The notes under the pieces: generated by a model
Database searches by the model: none
Told to the model about the DNA's origin: nothing
What the model saw: only the letters and a program-made list of their open reading frames with translations
Assembly: GCA_016928755.1 (NCBI GenBank)
Contig: JAFGKB010000038.1
Span: 1-12,201, forward strand
Reading direction: 5' to 3'
DNA length: 12,201 nt
Origin: Anaerolineae bacterium
GTDB lineage: Bacteria; Chloroflexota; Anaerolineae; B4-G1; SLSP01
Position numbers and translations under genes: made by a program
Shown: positions 1 to 7,496 of the stretch, piece after piece
How positions within the stretch are numbered: position 1 is the stretch's first letter
Layout of the letters: every line of letters begins with the position of its first letter

Positions 1-1604
1 CCAAAACGCACTTCAGGAGGTAACGCAGCCACAATATCCACCAACTGTGCCCGCGCCGGGCCATAATTCATATAGTCAATGGTATAGGTGACCACATCCC
101 CAGAGATTATTACCGGGGGGCTGGCCGTTGTAGAAACCGTTAAGTCAATATCCCGGGAGAGATTGGATGACACAGCAGCACTATTATTGGTTAAATCATC
201 ATCCTGGGTTACAGAAGTTACTTCAACTGTGGACGTAAAACGCTTTGACGCCCAGGAACGAACCCGTGCCGTTACAGTGAGAATTTTCGATGTATCAGCC
301 CCCAGAGTGCCAAGTCCCCAAATCAGACGGCTTGAAGTACGTTGATAACCGGTCGTCGCCGCAACGAAGGTTACGGCGGACGGCAAGGTACCGGTCAACA
401 CTATATCCCTGGCCACGTCCGGGCCGAGATTAGTCACCACAATAACATATTTCAATTCTCCCCCAACAGGCGCAGGATCAGGATTTGCCACTACACTGAC
501 ATGCAAATCTGCCCATCCTTGGGAGACACTATTAGACGGAGTGCCGGTCATAATACCGGTACCGGAAGAAATCCCGGTTGCCTCAGGCACGGTAACGGTG
601 GAAGTTGCCACATTTATTACCTCCGGCACCACAGGAGAAACAAACCATGCCGGCAACGGCATAGAGTTCGTGATCGCTGAAACAGTGGGAGAAACCACAT
701 CCGGGTTCTGAACGCCACCAACAGCAACAAGGTCCGTCAATTCCTGAGAAGTTTGTAGACCAGAAGATGGCACAGAGGTACTGCTGGCAATTCCGGTACC
801 GGGCTGCATACTACTGGAAATTACAGGGCCAGGCGGGCCAGAACTCACCGGACGGACAATAAGCGGTTGGCCGGGGATAGCATCAACCTCATAGCCAGCA
901 GGTACATCAACAGAAGAATTCCCTCTAGCCGGGTCATCCAGAGTAACATTGACAAATCCGGACTCCGTAGCCACATAGGTCTGATCTTGCGCCACTATAT
1001 GGACCTGGAAAGCTGCATCACGCGCATTGATCATCGCTGCCGCAGTGTCAATTTCAAAACGCTGTTTAGGGTCCGGCATCTGGCTGACATTAGCAGATAC
1101 ACCACCGGCTAATAGCTTGACTTGCACATTAACCGGCTGCCATGCGAATTGGGGTTGGGCCTTTACTACTTCCAGTTGAGAACCGGGAAATAATTCCAAA
1201 ATACTGCCATCAAAGAAAGAGAGCAGAGCCTGGCTATCTTCTGAAAGCCCGATCTTCCCACCAACCACAATAGATTGGCTCTGAGTTGCGCCAACCGCGC
1301 TATCCTCACGGAGCCACCAGAGTATAGCCGCACGCGGGGAAGAGACCTGTGCCGCCCCTTTATGGACGGTGAGAAGTGCCCGTTCTGGAGACTTGAGGGT
1401 AAAACTCCATGCCAACAAGATGACAACAGCCGCCACATAAGCCCAACGCAAAAAGAGACTAAAACGCCATTTAGAGCTTTGTAATTCTTCCTTAAGGTTA
1501 GCAGATAGGCGACGCTTGAACCCCGGCGCAGGCTTAATCCTATCCTGGGCCAGGGAACGCATCACTTGTTCTATATACTTATCTTCTGGTTCATGATTTA
1601 CCAC
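1..1604 (-). CDS. FecR-like / DUF11 membrane protein, putative anti-sigma or sensor (partial, runs off left edge)
   Basis: An open minus-strand frame with no stop codon runs to the window edge, giving at least 534 residues. I place the start at the GTG at 1604, which has GAGG at 1611-1614 six bases upstream; a GTG at 1610 is also possible. Either start overlaps the end of the sigma gene. Visible layout: a short basic cytoplasmic N-terminus with PAPGFKRRL (25-33), one transmembrane helix (about 52-70, AYVAAVVILLAW), a FecR-like region (about 75-230, with FEIDTAAAMINARDAAFQV), a Ser/Thr/Pro/Gly-rich spacer (about 245-360), one DUF11 repeat (about 365-480, with TNLGPDVA) and a second starting near 485 (NYGPARA). 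Such proteins are membrane-anchored with the bulk outside. Lying directly behind an ECF sigma gene, it is probably its anti-sigma or signal-sensing partner. I see no zinc-binding HxxxCxxC anti-sigma motif, so that role is inferred from position and layout. Confidence 0.85.
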   Translation of the reverse strand, partial: MVNHEPEDKYIEQVMRSLAQDRIKPAPGFKRRLSANLKEELQSSKWRFSLFLRWAYVAAVVILLAWSFTLKSPERALLTVHKGAAQVSSPRAAILWWLREDSAVGATQSQSIVVGGKIGLSEDSQALLSFFDGSILELFPGSQLEVVKAQPQFAWQPVNVQVKLLAGGVSANVSQMPDPKQRFEIDTAAAMINARDAAFQVHIVAQDQTYVATESGFVNVTLDDPARGNSSVDVPAGYEVDAIPGQPLIVRPVSSGPPGPVISSSMQPGTGIASSTSVPSSGLQTSQELTDLVAVGGVQNPDVVSPTVSAITNSMPLPAWFVSPVVPEVINVATSTVTVPEATGISSGTGIMTGTPSNSVSQGWADLHVSVVANPDPAPVGGELKYVIVVTNLGPDVARDIVLTGTLPSAVTFVAATTGYQRTSSRLIWGLGTLGADTSKILTVTARVRSWASKRFTSTVEVTSVTQDDDLTNNSAAVSSNLSRDIDLTVSTTASPPVIISGDVVTYTIDYMNYGPARAQLVDIVAALPPEVRF

Positions 1605-2220
1605 TGCCACCCTCAAGCACTTCTGCTAATGATCGCCGTGCCCGGACAAGGATAGACTCGACGCTTTTAAAACTACGCTTCATAACCTCGGCAATTTCCT
1701 GTACTGGCATTTCCTCAACATATTTGAGAACTAAAGCAGTCCGGTAATGGGCCGGTAACTGCAACAAAGCTTCACGGACAGTCTGTCGTAGCTCCAGCTT
1801 CTCCACCATCTCATCGGGGCGAGGCGGAGCAGAAAACCACGGTCCCAAATCCTGAGAGGTCACAATCCGGTCTTGACGAAATGACCGGCGCTGATGGTCA
1901 GCAACTTTATGAGATGCAATACCAAATAACCAAGTGCGTAACTTACTCTTACCACGGAACCTTCTGACGGCCTTTAACGCCGCGACAAAGGTCTCCTGGA
2001 CCACGTCTTCAGCATCCTGGGCAGTCCCACCAACCTGGTTATAAACGAAGCGATACAAAGAATCCGTATAAAGCTCCACTAGCTCATCTACGGCATCAGG
2101 ATCACCTTGCTTTAAACGCTCTACTAATTCCAGATCAATCTCTAGTTGATCTTCAGTAGATATGTCGTTAGAAAAAGCAAAAATCCTGCGCAATGATGCT
2201 GCATACATAAGCAGTTGCAT
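1591..2220 (-). CDS. ECF-type RNA polymerase sigma-70 factor
   Basis: This 209-residue protein has the two-domain layout of extracytoplasmic-function sigma factors, which direct RNA polymerase to alternative promoters. Region 2 lies at about 43-113, with the conserved DAEDVVQETFVAAL block (69-82) and the -10-recognition stretch FRGKSKLRTWLFGIASHKV (88-106). Region 4 lies at about 144-200 with LPAHYRTALVLKYVEEMPVQEIAEVM and the helix-turn-helix KSVESILVRARRSLAEVL (185-202). There is no long C-terminal extension. The start chosen is the ATG right after the protease stop (TGAATG); the protease's last codons, GGG GGA, supply a plausible ribosome binding site, so translation is probably coupled. 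The first 30 residues are not typical sigma sequence, and the true start could be slightly downstream. The next gene begins inside its 3' end. The family call is firm; the ECF subgroup and target promoters are unknown. Confidence 0.93.
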   Translation of the reverse strand: MQLLMYAASLRRIFAFSNDISTEDQLEIDLELVERLKQGDPDAVDELVELYTDSLYRFVYNQVGGTAQDAEDVVQETFVAALKAVRRFRGKSKLRTWLFGIASHKVADHQRRSFRQDRIVTSQDLGPWFSAPPRPDEMVEKLELRQTVREALLQLPAHYRTALVLKYVEEMPVQEIAEVMKRSFKSVESILVRARRSLAEVLEGGSGKS

Positions 2221-5154
2221 TCATCCCCCAAATAAACAACAACTATAAAAATGCTTGAAAACCACAGGTAAATAGATCTCCCAGGGTACAGACCTCGACT
2301 GCAACAGCGTTGCCGGGTCACCAAAGAGATGGTAGGTGTCAATTAGGTAAGTAGCATCTCCTAGTATAGTTGAACTGTAGGCAAGAGAAAGACGCGCTAC
2401 CATTGTACTATCTCCCAAACGAATACTTTCACCGGAGAAAGCAACTTTGTAAAATGCAATATCCAAGGGTAAATGGTGGTGGCGATAGCTCTCACCGCTG
2501 CTCCCCCAAACAGCAACGGCACCAGCACCAGGTAACCGGACTAAAGCCTCATCCAACGCTGTTTGGAGCGGCTCGGGATGGGCAAAATGGCCAGTAAAAC
2601 ACGTCATCTCTAGCACCAAGGGCAAACGGCGCTGCGATTTTAACGCGGACAAATCATCTATATGAAAAAGCCGCCCGTGTTCCCATTGTTGGTATGAGCT
2701 ATGTCCCATCCAATTCACCACCAAAGCCCCTTGATTCCAGGCCGCTAAAAGTGCCGGACGAATCTCAGACACCATCACCGCAGCATCACAAAATGCATTT
2801 CCATAAGCATCTCCAGCCGCATCAGGACAATAAATTTTATAAGCAAAATGCGTTTCAGGCAAATAGCCTATTACCTCATCAGAAGCAGCATGGAAATCCC
2901 CAGCTCGGTCCTCATCATCAGCGATAAAAAGGTGACGCTTATACCATTCACCAGGTACCGGGGAACGTTCATAATCAATTACCTTGCCCACCATCTCCAC
3001 AACATCCGTAATCGTATTAGCTGGCATACGTCCAACCGCAATATCAGGTAAATTATCCGCACCATCAACTGTCACATAGCGGTTATCAGCAGGTACCTCA
3101 CCAATAAAAGGGTCAACCATCGCCAGATTAGGCGGCAACAATGTAGCGGTTCCTGTCTGCAAATAGCCTAAAGGGTCCCACGTCCCATCCCCAATTAACA
3201 GCAAGTAGGCAGGAACAGGCTGCCATTGCCCATAGATATAATGTATAAAATTATAGATAAGTTGCGGGTCAGCATAACTATTTCCAAAAACATCGTAGAT
3301 TGTTTCCAATGGCATCCCAAAGGTAGAGAACCCTTGTGCCCTGCGGTGTTCCAGCAAGGGCTCCACTGCCGGCAAAAAGGATTCTGGAGCAATAACTAAA
3401 TAATCAGCACCTTGGGGAGGCTGAAATACCCGCAAAGGACGTAAAGTTGCTACCGTGATAATATCATTATCAGTTGTCACAAAGTAAGTGTGTATCGTAG
3501 GTATATTATCAGAAAAATGTAATTGATGGCGATCAATTATAAAATCTATCAATTGTATTGGTGTATAGACATCCGTAACATCATAAACTAACGGCAAACC
3601 GGTAAAGCCGTCCAACATATATGTGGTGCGGGTCACTTCACCAGTAAGCCTTAAGTTATAACCGGCCCACCCCGCTACCGGGAAACACAGTTCCACAGCG
3701 TCAACCAAGACGGCATCAATAGGGACACCGGGCAATCCAGGCATAGTAAGAGTCAGCGTGTTATGGGTATGCAATAGAGAGACTGGTACAGAGAACGTGT
3801 GAGAGATAGCCTTCCGGCCATCAAATGATAGAGAGCCTACAGACGATTGATTCAACAACACATCTATTTTATGATCAGGACTTGCAGAGGTTTCGCTATT
3901 CCCCTGTAGCCACAATGTTAAAGTCGCACTTAAACCATCGCTTAATGAAAACGCAGGCAACGTATAGGAAAATATAAGAGAAGGAGCAAAGTCCAGCATC
4001 ATCTCTGACCAATACCAGTGGTCGCCATCTCGTGGTGATGCATACAAAGAATTATAGAATCGATTTTCCTGGAACTCGATTGTAGTCCAAAGCACACCTG
4101 ACTCGCTCCCATCAGGTAAACTGGACCGCACAGGCATCCGCCGCCTGGGTTCATCCTCTTTGTACCATACCTGGTAATAATCAACAACAGACCAACGACT
4201 GGGCTGCGGGTCAGCATAGAAAAGAAACTGTTGGCCGTCACTATCCCACTGCGTTGCGACCTCCTGACCGCGATAGGTAATATGAACATAGTCCGGGTCC
4301 ACAATATCTGGCACGGGTATTAATTCTAAGGGCAGCGCATATATCCCTGTCACCGTTACAGAGAACGTCCAGCGGGGCATGATAGGCGCAGCCGTTACAG
4401 TCCGGGTGACAGAAGAGGCGTGGTAAAGCTCTAACAAAGACGGATTAAGCACCATTGCGCTTAGTCCCTCCTGCGTAGTTTGTACCTCACTAACCGGCAG
4501 AGTGGCAGTCTCAAAGGATGCACCGGGGAAGCTCACCGAGACCTCAACATCACGGACAACCCGTAACTGCTGCAGCTCCGCATCATAATCAAATGGTGTA
4601 TAGACTAGAGTCGCTAGACGTATGCCACGCATCCACCCGGCTTCGGTAAGTGTAACCACATCCACGGCTTGTCCCGTAGCAGTGATAACATTATATCCAT
4701 CCGGTTTTAAAGAGAGCTTTTGTATCTTTTCAATTGTGGGAGCTAGGGACAACGGGGTGCGGAGATCACGTACATCCCAAGCCAGGACATTAACATCCAG
4801 CACCACCTCACCTTCAGGGGGTAACACAATCCAAGCTAGAGCATAAGGCAACACAGGTTCACCAGGTAGCCCACCGGTGAACCAATAGACCGGTAAATCA
4901 TCGAGATGGGTACGATCTGATATAACCGGGGCAATAGAATCCAGTCCCGCAGCTTCCACAGATTTAAATCCATAGGCTGGAGTATGCCAAGAAAATCGCA
5001 GTTCCGTCTGCCCACTCTCCAACAATCTAGAGCCTAGCGTTAATTGTTGAGCAGCAGCCGGCGTAACTTGACCCCCTAATAACAACGTGATAATTATCCC
5101 ACTGCCTATTCCAAACCATATCAATTTTCTAAAAACTCTATGTAAGAATCTCAT
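2221..5154 (-). CDS. Secreted C25-family (gingipain-like) cysteine peptidase
   Basis: This is a 977-residue secreted protein. It starts with a basic signal peptide and hydrophobic core (IIITLLLGG), with likely cleavage after the Ala run near 36. Residues 37 to about 580 form a long mostly beta N-terminal region that resembles a propeptide plus beta domains. The catalytic C25 domain lies at about 584-950. It shows YLVIAPESF (585-593), YLLLIGDGTWDP (650-661), LPDIAVGRMPA (702-712) and LFIADDED (742-749). It also has the catalytic His in NWMGHSS (His818), the catalytic Cys in EMTCFTG (Cys852) and the closing HLFGDPATLL. Both catalytic residues are present, so it should be an active endopeptidase. 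Cleavage specificity cannot be read from sequence. The C-terminus has IYLPVVFK (960-967), then SCCLFGG. No good Shine-Dalgarno precedes the ATG at 5154. It heads a unit with the sigma factor and the FecR/DUF11 protein. Confidence 0.92.
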   Translation of the reverse strand: MRFLHRVFRKLIWFGIGSGIIITLLLGGQVTPAAAQQLTLGSRLLESGQTELRFSWHTPAYGFKSVEAAGLDSIAPVISDRTHLDDLPVYWFTGGLPGEPVLPYALAWIVLPPEGEVVLDVNVLAWDVRDLRTPLSLAPTIEKIQKLSLKPDGYNVITATGQAVDVVTLTEAGWMRGIRLATLVYTPFDYDAELQQLRVVRDVEVSVSFPGASFETATLPVSEVQTTQEGLSAMVLNPSLLELYHASSVTRTVTAAPIMPRWTFSVTVTGIYALPLELIPVPDIVDPDYVHITYRGQEVATQWDSDGQQFLFYADPQPSRWSVVDYYQVWYKEDEPRRRMPVRSSLPDGSESGVLWTTIEFQENRFYNSLYASPRDGDHWYWSEMMLDFAPSLIFSYTLPAFSLSDGLSATLTLWLQGNSETSASPDHKIDVLLNQSSVGSLSFDGRKAISHTFSVPVSLLHTHNTLTLTMPGLPGVPIDAVLVDAVELCFPVAGWAGYNLRLTGEVTRTTYMLDGFTGLPLVYDVTDVYTPIQLIDFIIDRHQLHFSDNIPTIHTYFVTTDNDIITVATLRPLRVFQPPQGADYLVIAPESFLPAVEPLLEHRRAQGFSTFGMPLETIYDVFGNSYADPQLIYNFIHYIYGQWQPVPAYLLLIGDGTWDPLGYLQTGTATLLPPNLAMVDPFIGEVPADNRYVTVDGADNLPDIAVGRMPANTITDVVEMVGKVIDYERSPVPGEWYKRHLFIADDEDRAGDFHAASDEVIGYLPETHFAYKIYCPDAAGDAYGNAFCDAAVMVSEIRPALLAAWNQGALVVNWMGHSSYQQWEHGRLFHIDDLSALKSQRRLPLVLEMTCFTGHFAHPEPLQTALDEALVRLPGAGAVAVWGSSGESYRHHHLPLDIAFYKVAFSGESIRLGDSTMVARLSLAYSSTILGDATYLIDTYHLFGDPATLLQSRSVPWEIYLPVVFKHFYSCCLFGG

Positions 5155-5246
5155 TATTCTATGTTACAATGAAAATACACTACTATATTAGGAACGCGGG
5201 CATCTGACCCGCATATCCAGCCATTATTTTAACAGGAGGCTAGAAA
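5155..5246. promoter_or_regulatory. Divergent intergenic region with putative promoters
   Basis: These 92 bases lie between the oppositely transcribed protease and desaturase genes, so they should hold both promoters. The stretch 5155-5190 is AT-rich, with TATATT at 5184-5189 as a possible -10 box. A GCGGG/CCCGC inverted repeat (5196-5200 and 5208-5212, 7-base loop) sits in the middle. GGAAC at 5191-5195 resembles the -35 element of many ECF-dependent promoters reading toward the desaturase, but the matching -10 is not clear. No promoter can be assigned with certainty. Confidence 0.4.
5234..5239 (+). promoter_or_regulatory. Shine-Dalgarno site of the desaturase gene
   Basis: AGGAGG, seven bases before the ATG at 5247. 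It is a near-ideal ribosome binding site and fixes the desaturase start. The divergent protease gene lacks a comparable site. Confidence 0.85.
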
Positions 5247-6266
5247 ATGACAGTGAACAAAAAAACACTAAACACCAGGCCCCCTAAACCCACATGGTAC
5301 AAAGAAATAGCTAAATACCAGGAAACCAATCTACAAAGAGCAATTTGGCAAATTATCAATACTTTCATTCCTTACTTCACATTATTATATCTAATGATCC
5401 GCTCTATTCAACTTGGCTACTCGTACTGGATTACGCTATTACTCGCAATACCGGCCGGCGGACTGCTTATCCGCATCTTCATCTTTTTCCACGATTGCAC
5501 GCATAACTCCTTCTTTGCCAGCCGCAAAGCCAACCGTATATTCGGCTATATCTGCGGGATACTGACCTTCACCCCTTACGAAAGTTGGGGACACGCCCAC
5601 TGGAAACACCACGCCACAGCCGCGAACCTGGACCACCGGGGCACAGGGGATGTCTGGACAATGACTGTAGAAGAATACCAAAATGCATCCAGCAGACAGC
5701 GACTCGCATACCGGGTGTTTAGAACCCCCTTAGTTACTTTTACTATCGGCCCACTCTTTATCTTTCTCCTCAGCAACCGATTTCATAGCAAACAAGATGG
5801 CCCAAAAGAGCGGATGAGCGTAATTATTACCAACGTGGCACTATTAGCCATTATACTCCTTGCCAGCTTTACCATCGGTTTCCGTACATACCTACTGACC
5901 CAACTCCCCATCCTTATTATTGCAGCAACCGCCGGGGTGTGGCTATTCTATGTACAACATCAGTTTGAAGGGGTCTATTGGGCACGCGATAATGAATGGG
6001 ATTTTATGAGCGCGGCAATGAAAGGAAGTTCGTACTACAAGCTTCCCAAAGTCTTGCAATGGTTCACAGGTAATATCGGGCTACACCATATACACCACCT
6101 GCGCCCCCGTATTCCTAATTATAACCTGCAACAGTGTTATGATGAAACCCCTGAAGTCCGGGAAGTGGAACCGCTTACAATCCGCCGCAGCCTGAAATCA
6201 TTAGGGATGAATTTATGGGATGAGGAGCGCCAAACCTTGGTCAGCTTTAGTGCAGTAAAAGCGTAA
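5247..6266 (+). CDS. Membrane fatty acid desaturase (DesA / omega-6 type)
   Basis: A 339-residue integral membrane di-iron enzyme that would insert a double bond into fatty acyl chains using O2 and an electron donor. All three histidine boxes are present: HDCTH (82-86), HAHWKHH (116-122) and HHIHH (280-284). VQHQFEGVYW (236-245) matches a conserved stretch of DesA/FAD2-like enzymes. Hydrophobic segments at about 36-58, 61-81, 160-177, 192-212 and 217-236 fit the usual membrane layout with the histidine boxes on the cytoplasmic face. Length is typical for the bacterial family. The start has a strong AGGAGG site. The gene stands alone: it is divergent from the protease and convergent with the methyltransferase. 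It probably adjusts membrane fluidity or makes unsaturated lipids. Regioselectivity (delta-12 or another) cannot be settled from the sequence. Confidence 0.92.
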   Translation: MTVNKKTLNTRPPKPTWYKEIAKYQETNLQRAIWQIINTFIPYFTLLYLMIRSIQLGYSYWITLLLAIPAGGLLIRIFIFFHDCTHNSFFASRKANRIFGYICGILTFTPYESWGHAHWKHHATAANLDHRGTGDVWTMTVEEYQNASSRQRLAYRVFRTPLVTFTIGPLFIFLLSNRFHSKQDGPKERMSVIITNVALLAIILLASFTIGFRTYLLTQLPILIIAATAGVWLFYVQHQFEGVYWARDNEWDFMSAAMKGSSYYKLPKVLQWFTGNIGLHHIHHLRPRIPNYNLQQCYDETPEVREVEPLTIRRSLKSLGMNLWDEERQTLVSFSAVKA

Positions 6267-6270
6267 CCCA

Positions 6271-6283
6271 TAATCGTCGATTA
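6271..6283. repeat. Short perfect inverted repeat
   Basis: TAATCG-T-CGATTA, starting five bases after the desaturase stop codon. The one-base centre is too small for a full hairpin, so it would act as a DNA palindrome or a shorter stem. Its function is unknown and it may be chance. Confidence 0.35.
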
Positions 6284-6311
6284 CGATAGTGTTGAGGATA
6301 TCACAGGAACC

Positions 6312-6363
6312 AGGTGCAACGCACTTAAGAAAGTACACGTGATTTCTTAATCACGCAGCACCT
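6312..6363. terminator. Imperfect inverted repeat between convergent genes, possible bidirectional terminator
   Basis: Two 21-base arms (6312-6332 and 6343-6363) match at the outer six bases (AGGTGC/GCACCT) and inner eight bases (TTAAGAAA/TTTCTTAA), with a 10-base loop. Part of it can refold into a perfect 7-bp stem, CGTGATT/AATCACG (6338-6344 and 6349-6355), with loop TCTT. It lies between the stop codons of two convergent genes, where a shared terminator is expected. Neither side has a clear T run, so the terminator role is tentative. Confidence 0.45.
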
Positions 6364-6375
6364 ATTTAGACGGCA

Positions 6376-7164
6376 TTAGTCGTTTTTCTCTCCTGATAAA
6401 GTTAAAATGCAAGTTTCTGTTGGCACATGCAAGCCAACACCCCGCCCAATATCCCGCTTCATCCGGGCCACACCATCAGCATATGCCATATCTGAAATAA
6501 TCATCAAGGTAGAGTTATTATCACGGGGTTGTACCTTCTTTAAAAAATCCTGTAAATCCACTTGGGAAACCCGCCGGTCCAAACTCAGTTCCACAGCGGA
6601 GAAACCTGCATCTTTCATCATAGCTACCAAGGTATCAGGAGATACAAAGTCGGAGAGGTCCACATCCAGTGCCTCCGGGAAATAGCGGTAAAGCAATGCT
6701 TGGCGCATTTCCTGGGGGGCGATATTCGTCATCACAAAGCAGCCACCAGGTCGCAGCAACCGGTAAACTTCCCGCAACATCATAGACCTAGGCCCAATAT
6801 GATGAAAACCAAATTGCTGTGAGATAAAGTCAAAGCTATTGCAAACAAAGGGCATCCCACAGGCATCAGCCTGCACCCAGGAAATATTTTTATCCTTAGC
6901 TTGTGCCTGAGCTAACATGCCATAAAAGAGATCCGAGCCTACCCACGACGGCCCGGTTATGGCAGCCTTGTCGGCCACCAACTGGTTTCCCGTGCCACAA
7001 CTTATGTCCAGCACCCGCAATAACGGCCATTTGTGAGCGGGTATCCGTTCAAGATAAGCCAACAATGCCGCGTCAACCTCTTTCTGCCGGTAGGGTTGGC
7101 TATCATAGCCTGCGGCTACAGTATCATAGTCAATCCTAGCTCCGTGTGATAAACTTCTTGGCAT
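6376..7164 (-). CDS. Class I SAM-dependent methyltransferase (Methyltransf_11 / UbiE-like)
   Basis: A cytosolic methyltransferase of 262 residues with a Rossmann-type SAM-binding fold. Motif I is VLDISCGTGNQ (51-61), the acidic end of strand 2 is VGSD (75-78), and ADACGMPF (99-106) follows with SFDFI as the post-motif II region. VYRLLRPGG (133-141) with FVMTN is the usual motif of the methyltransferase-11 group. The N-terminal part contains YDTVAAGYDS, common in UbiE-like enzymes. I chose the ATG at 7164 because TAGGAG (7172-7177) lies seven bases upstream. A TTG at 7170 would leave almost no spacing. The substrate is unknown; quinone, lipid and small-molecule methylation all remain possible. 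The gene is alone and its upstream region is filled with repeats, so its promoter must lie in or beyond them. Confidence 0.88.
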   Translation of the reverse strand: MPRSLSHGARIDYDTVAAGYDSQPYRQKEVDAALLAYLERIPAHKWPLLRVLDISCGTGNQLVADKAAITGPSWVGSDLFYGMLAQAQAKDKNISWVQADACGMPFVCNSFDFISQQFGFHHIGPRSMMLREVYRLLRPGGCFVMTNIAPQEMRQALLYRYFPEALDVDLSDFVSPDTLVAMMKDAGFSAVELSLDRRVSQVDLQDFLKKVQPRDNNSTLMIISDMAYADGVARMKRDIGRGVGLHVPTETCILTLSGEKND

Positions 7165-7171
7165 CTTCAAA

Positions 7172-7177
7172 CTCCTA
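7172..7177 (-). promoter_or_regulatory. Shine-Dalgarno site deciding the methyltransferase start
   Basis: TAGGAG on the minus strand, seven bases before the ATG at 7164 but only one base from the alternative TTG at 7170. This supports the ATG. Confidence 0.7.
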
Positions 7178-7213
7178 CGCCTACTAAGAAAATCTCCCGC
7201 TCAACTCTACTAT

Positions 7214-7273
7214 CCCGTCACCCTGAGCGAAGTCGAAGGAGCCTGCCTTGAGCTTGCCGAAAGGTCTAGATCC
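7214..7273. repeat. 60-bp direct repeat, copy 1 (REP-like)
   Basis: Identical over 60 bases to 7319-7378, with a 105-base offset. It contains CACCCTGAGCGAAGTCGAAG and GCCTTGAGCTTGCCGAAAGG. The sequence after it (TTCGCTACGCT) is a shortened, diverged version of the right palindrome arm seen after copy 2. The flanks also match weakly (CTACTAAGAAA is found before copy 1 and between the copies), so a longer unit was probably duplicated. Confidence 0.9.
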
Positions 7274-7318
7274 TTCGCTACGCTACTAAGAAAGTCTCGA
7301 TTGCGCATAACCAACGAC

Positions 7319-7378
7319 CCCGTCACCCTGAGCGAAGTCGAAGGAGCCTGCCTTGAGCTTGCCGAAAGGTCTAGATCC
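7319..7378. repeat. 60-bp direct repeat, copy 2 (REP-like)
   Basis: Base-for-base identical to 7214-7273. It forms the left arm and loop of the stem-loop at 7320-7401. Perfect identity in non-coding DNA suggests a recent duplication or insertion. Confidence 0.9.
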
Positions 7379-7401
7379 CTCGGCTTCGCTCGGGATGACG
7401 G
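7320..7401. repeat. REP-like palindromic element
   Basis: Arms of 26 bases (7320-7345 and 7376-7401) pair with only four departures, two of which would be G-U pairs in RNA. The loop of about 30 bases contains GCCTTGAGCTTGCCGAAAGG. The CCCTGAGCGAAG arm with its CTTCGCTCGGG complement resembles dispersed palindromic repeats seen in many bacterial genomes. The outer parts AAGAAAGTCTCG (7288-7299) and CGAGACTTTCTT (7416-7427) are also perfect inverse complements and may mark the ends of a larger mobile unit. Confidence 0.75.
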
Positions 7402-7429
7402 TTAGCGTGAGATAGCGAGACTTTCTTTC
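7393..7429. repeat. 37-bp direct repeat, copy 1
   Basis: Starts GGATGACGGTTAGCGTGAGA and ends with GAGACTTTCTTTC. It is identical to 7460-7496, with a 67-base period. It overlaps the right arm of the REP-like stem-loop. Confidence 0.85.
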
Positions 7430-7459
7430 CAAACTGAACCGCCCCGCGGTTGTTACTCA

Positions 7460-7496
7460 GGATGACGGTTAGCGTGAGATAGCGAGACTTTCTTTC
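7460..7496. repeat. 37-bp direct repeat, copy 2
   Basis: Identical to 7393-7429. The sequences after the two copies are also related but diverged (AAACTGAACCG against AAACTAATTCG, then GTTGTTA in both), consistent with an older tandem duplication. Confidence 0.85.

Noticed and set aside
342..680. Plus-strand open frames inside the first 1500 bases (also 88-345 and 867-1112)
   Set aside because: They lie antisense to a continuous minus-strand frame with clear transmembrane, FecR-like and DUF11 features, and their translations show no recognisable domain.
1166..1438. Minus-strand 90-codon frame
   Set aside because: It is another frame of the FecR/DUF11 gene with a basic, low-information translation.
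7214..7496. CRISPR array
   Set aside because: Only two copies of each repeat are present, the units are palindromic and of different sizes (60 and 37 bases), spacing is irregular and no cas gene is near.
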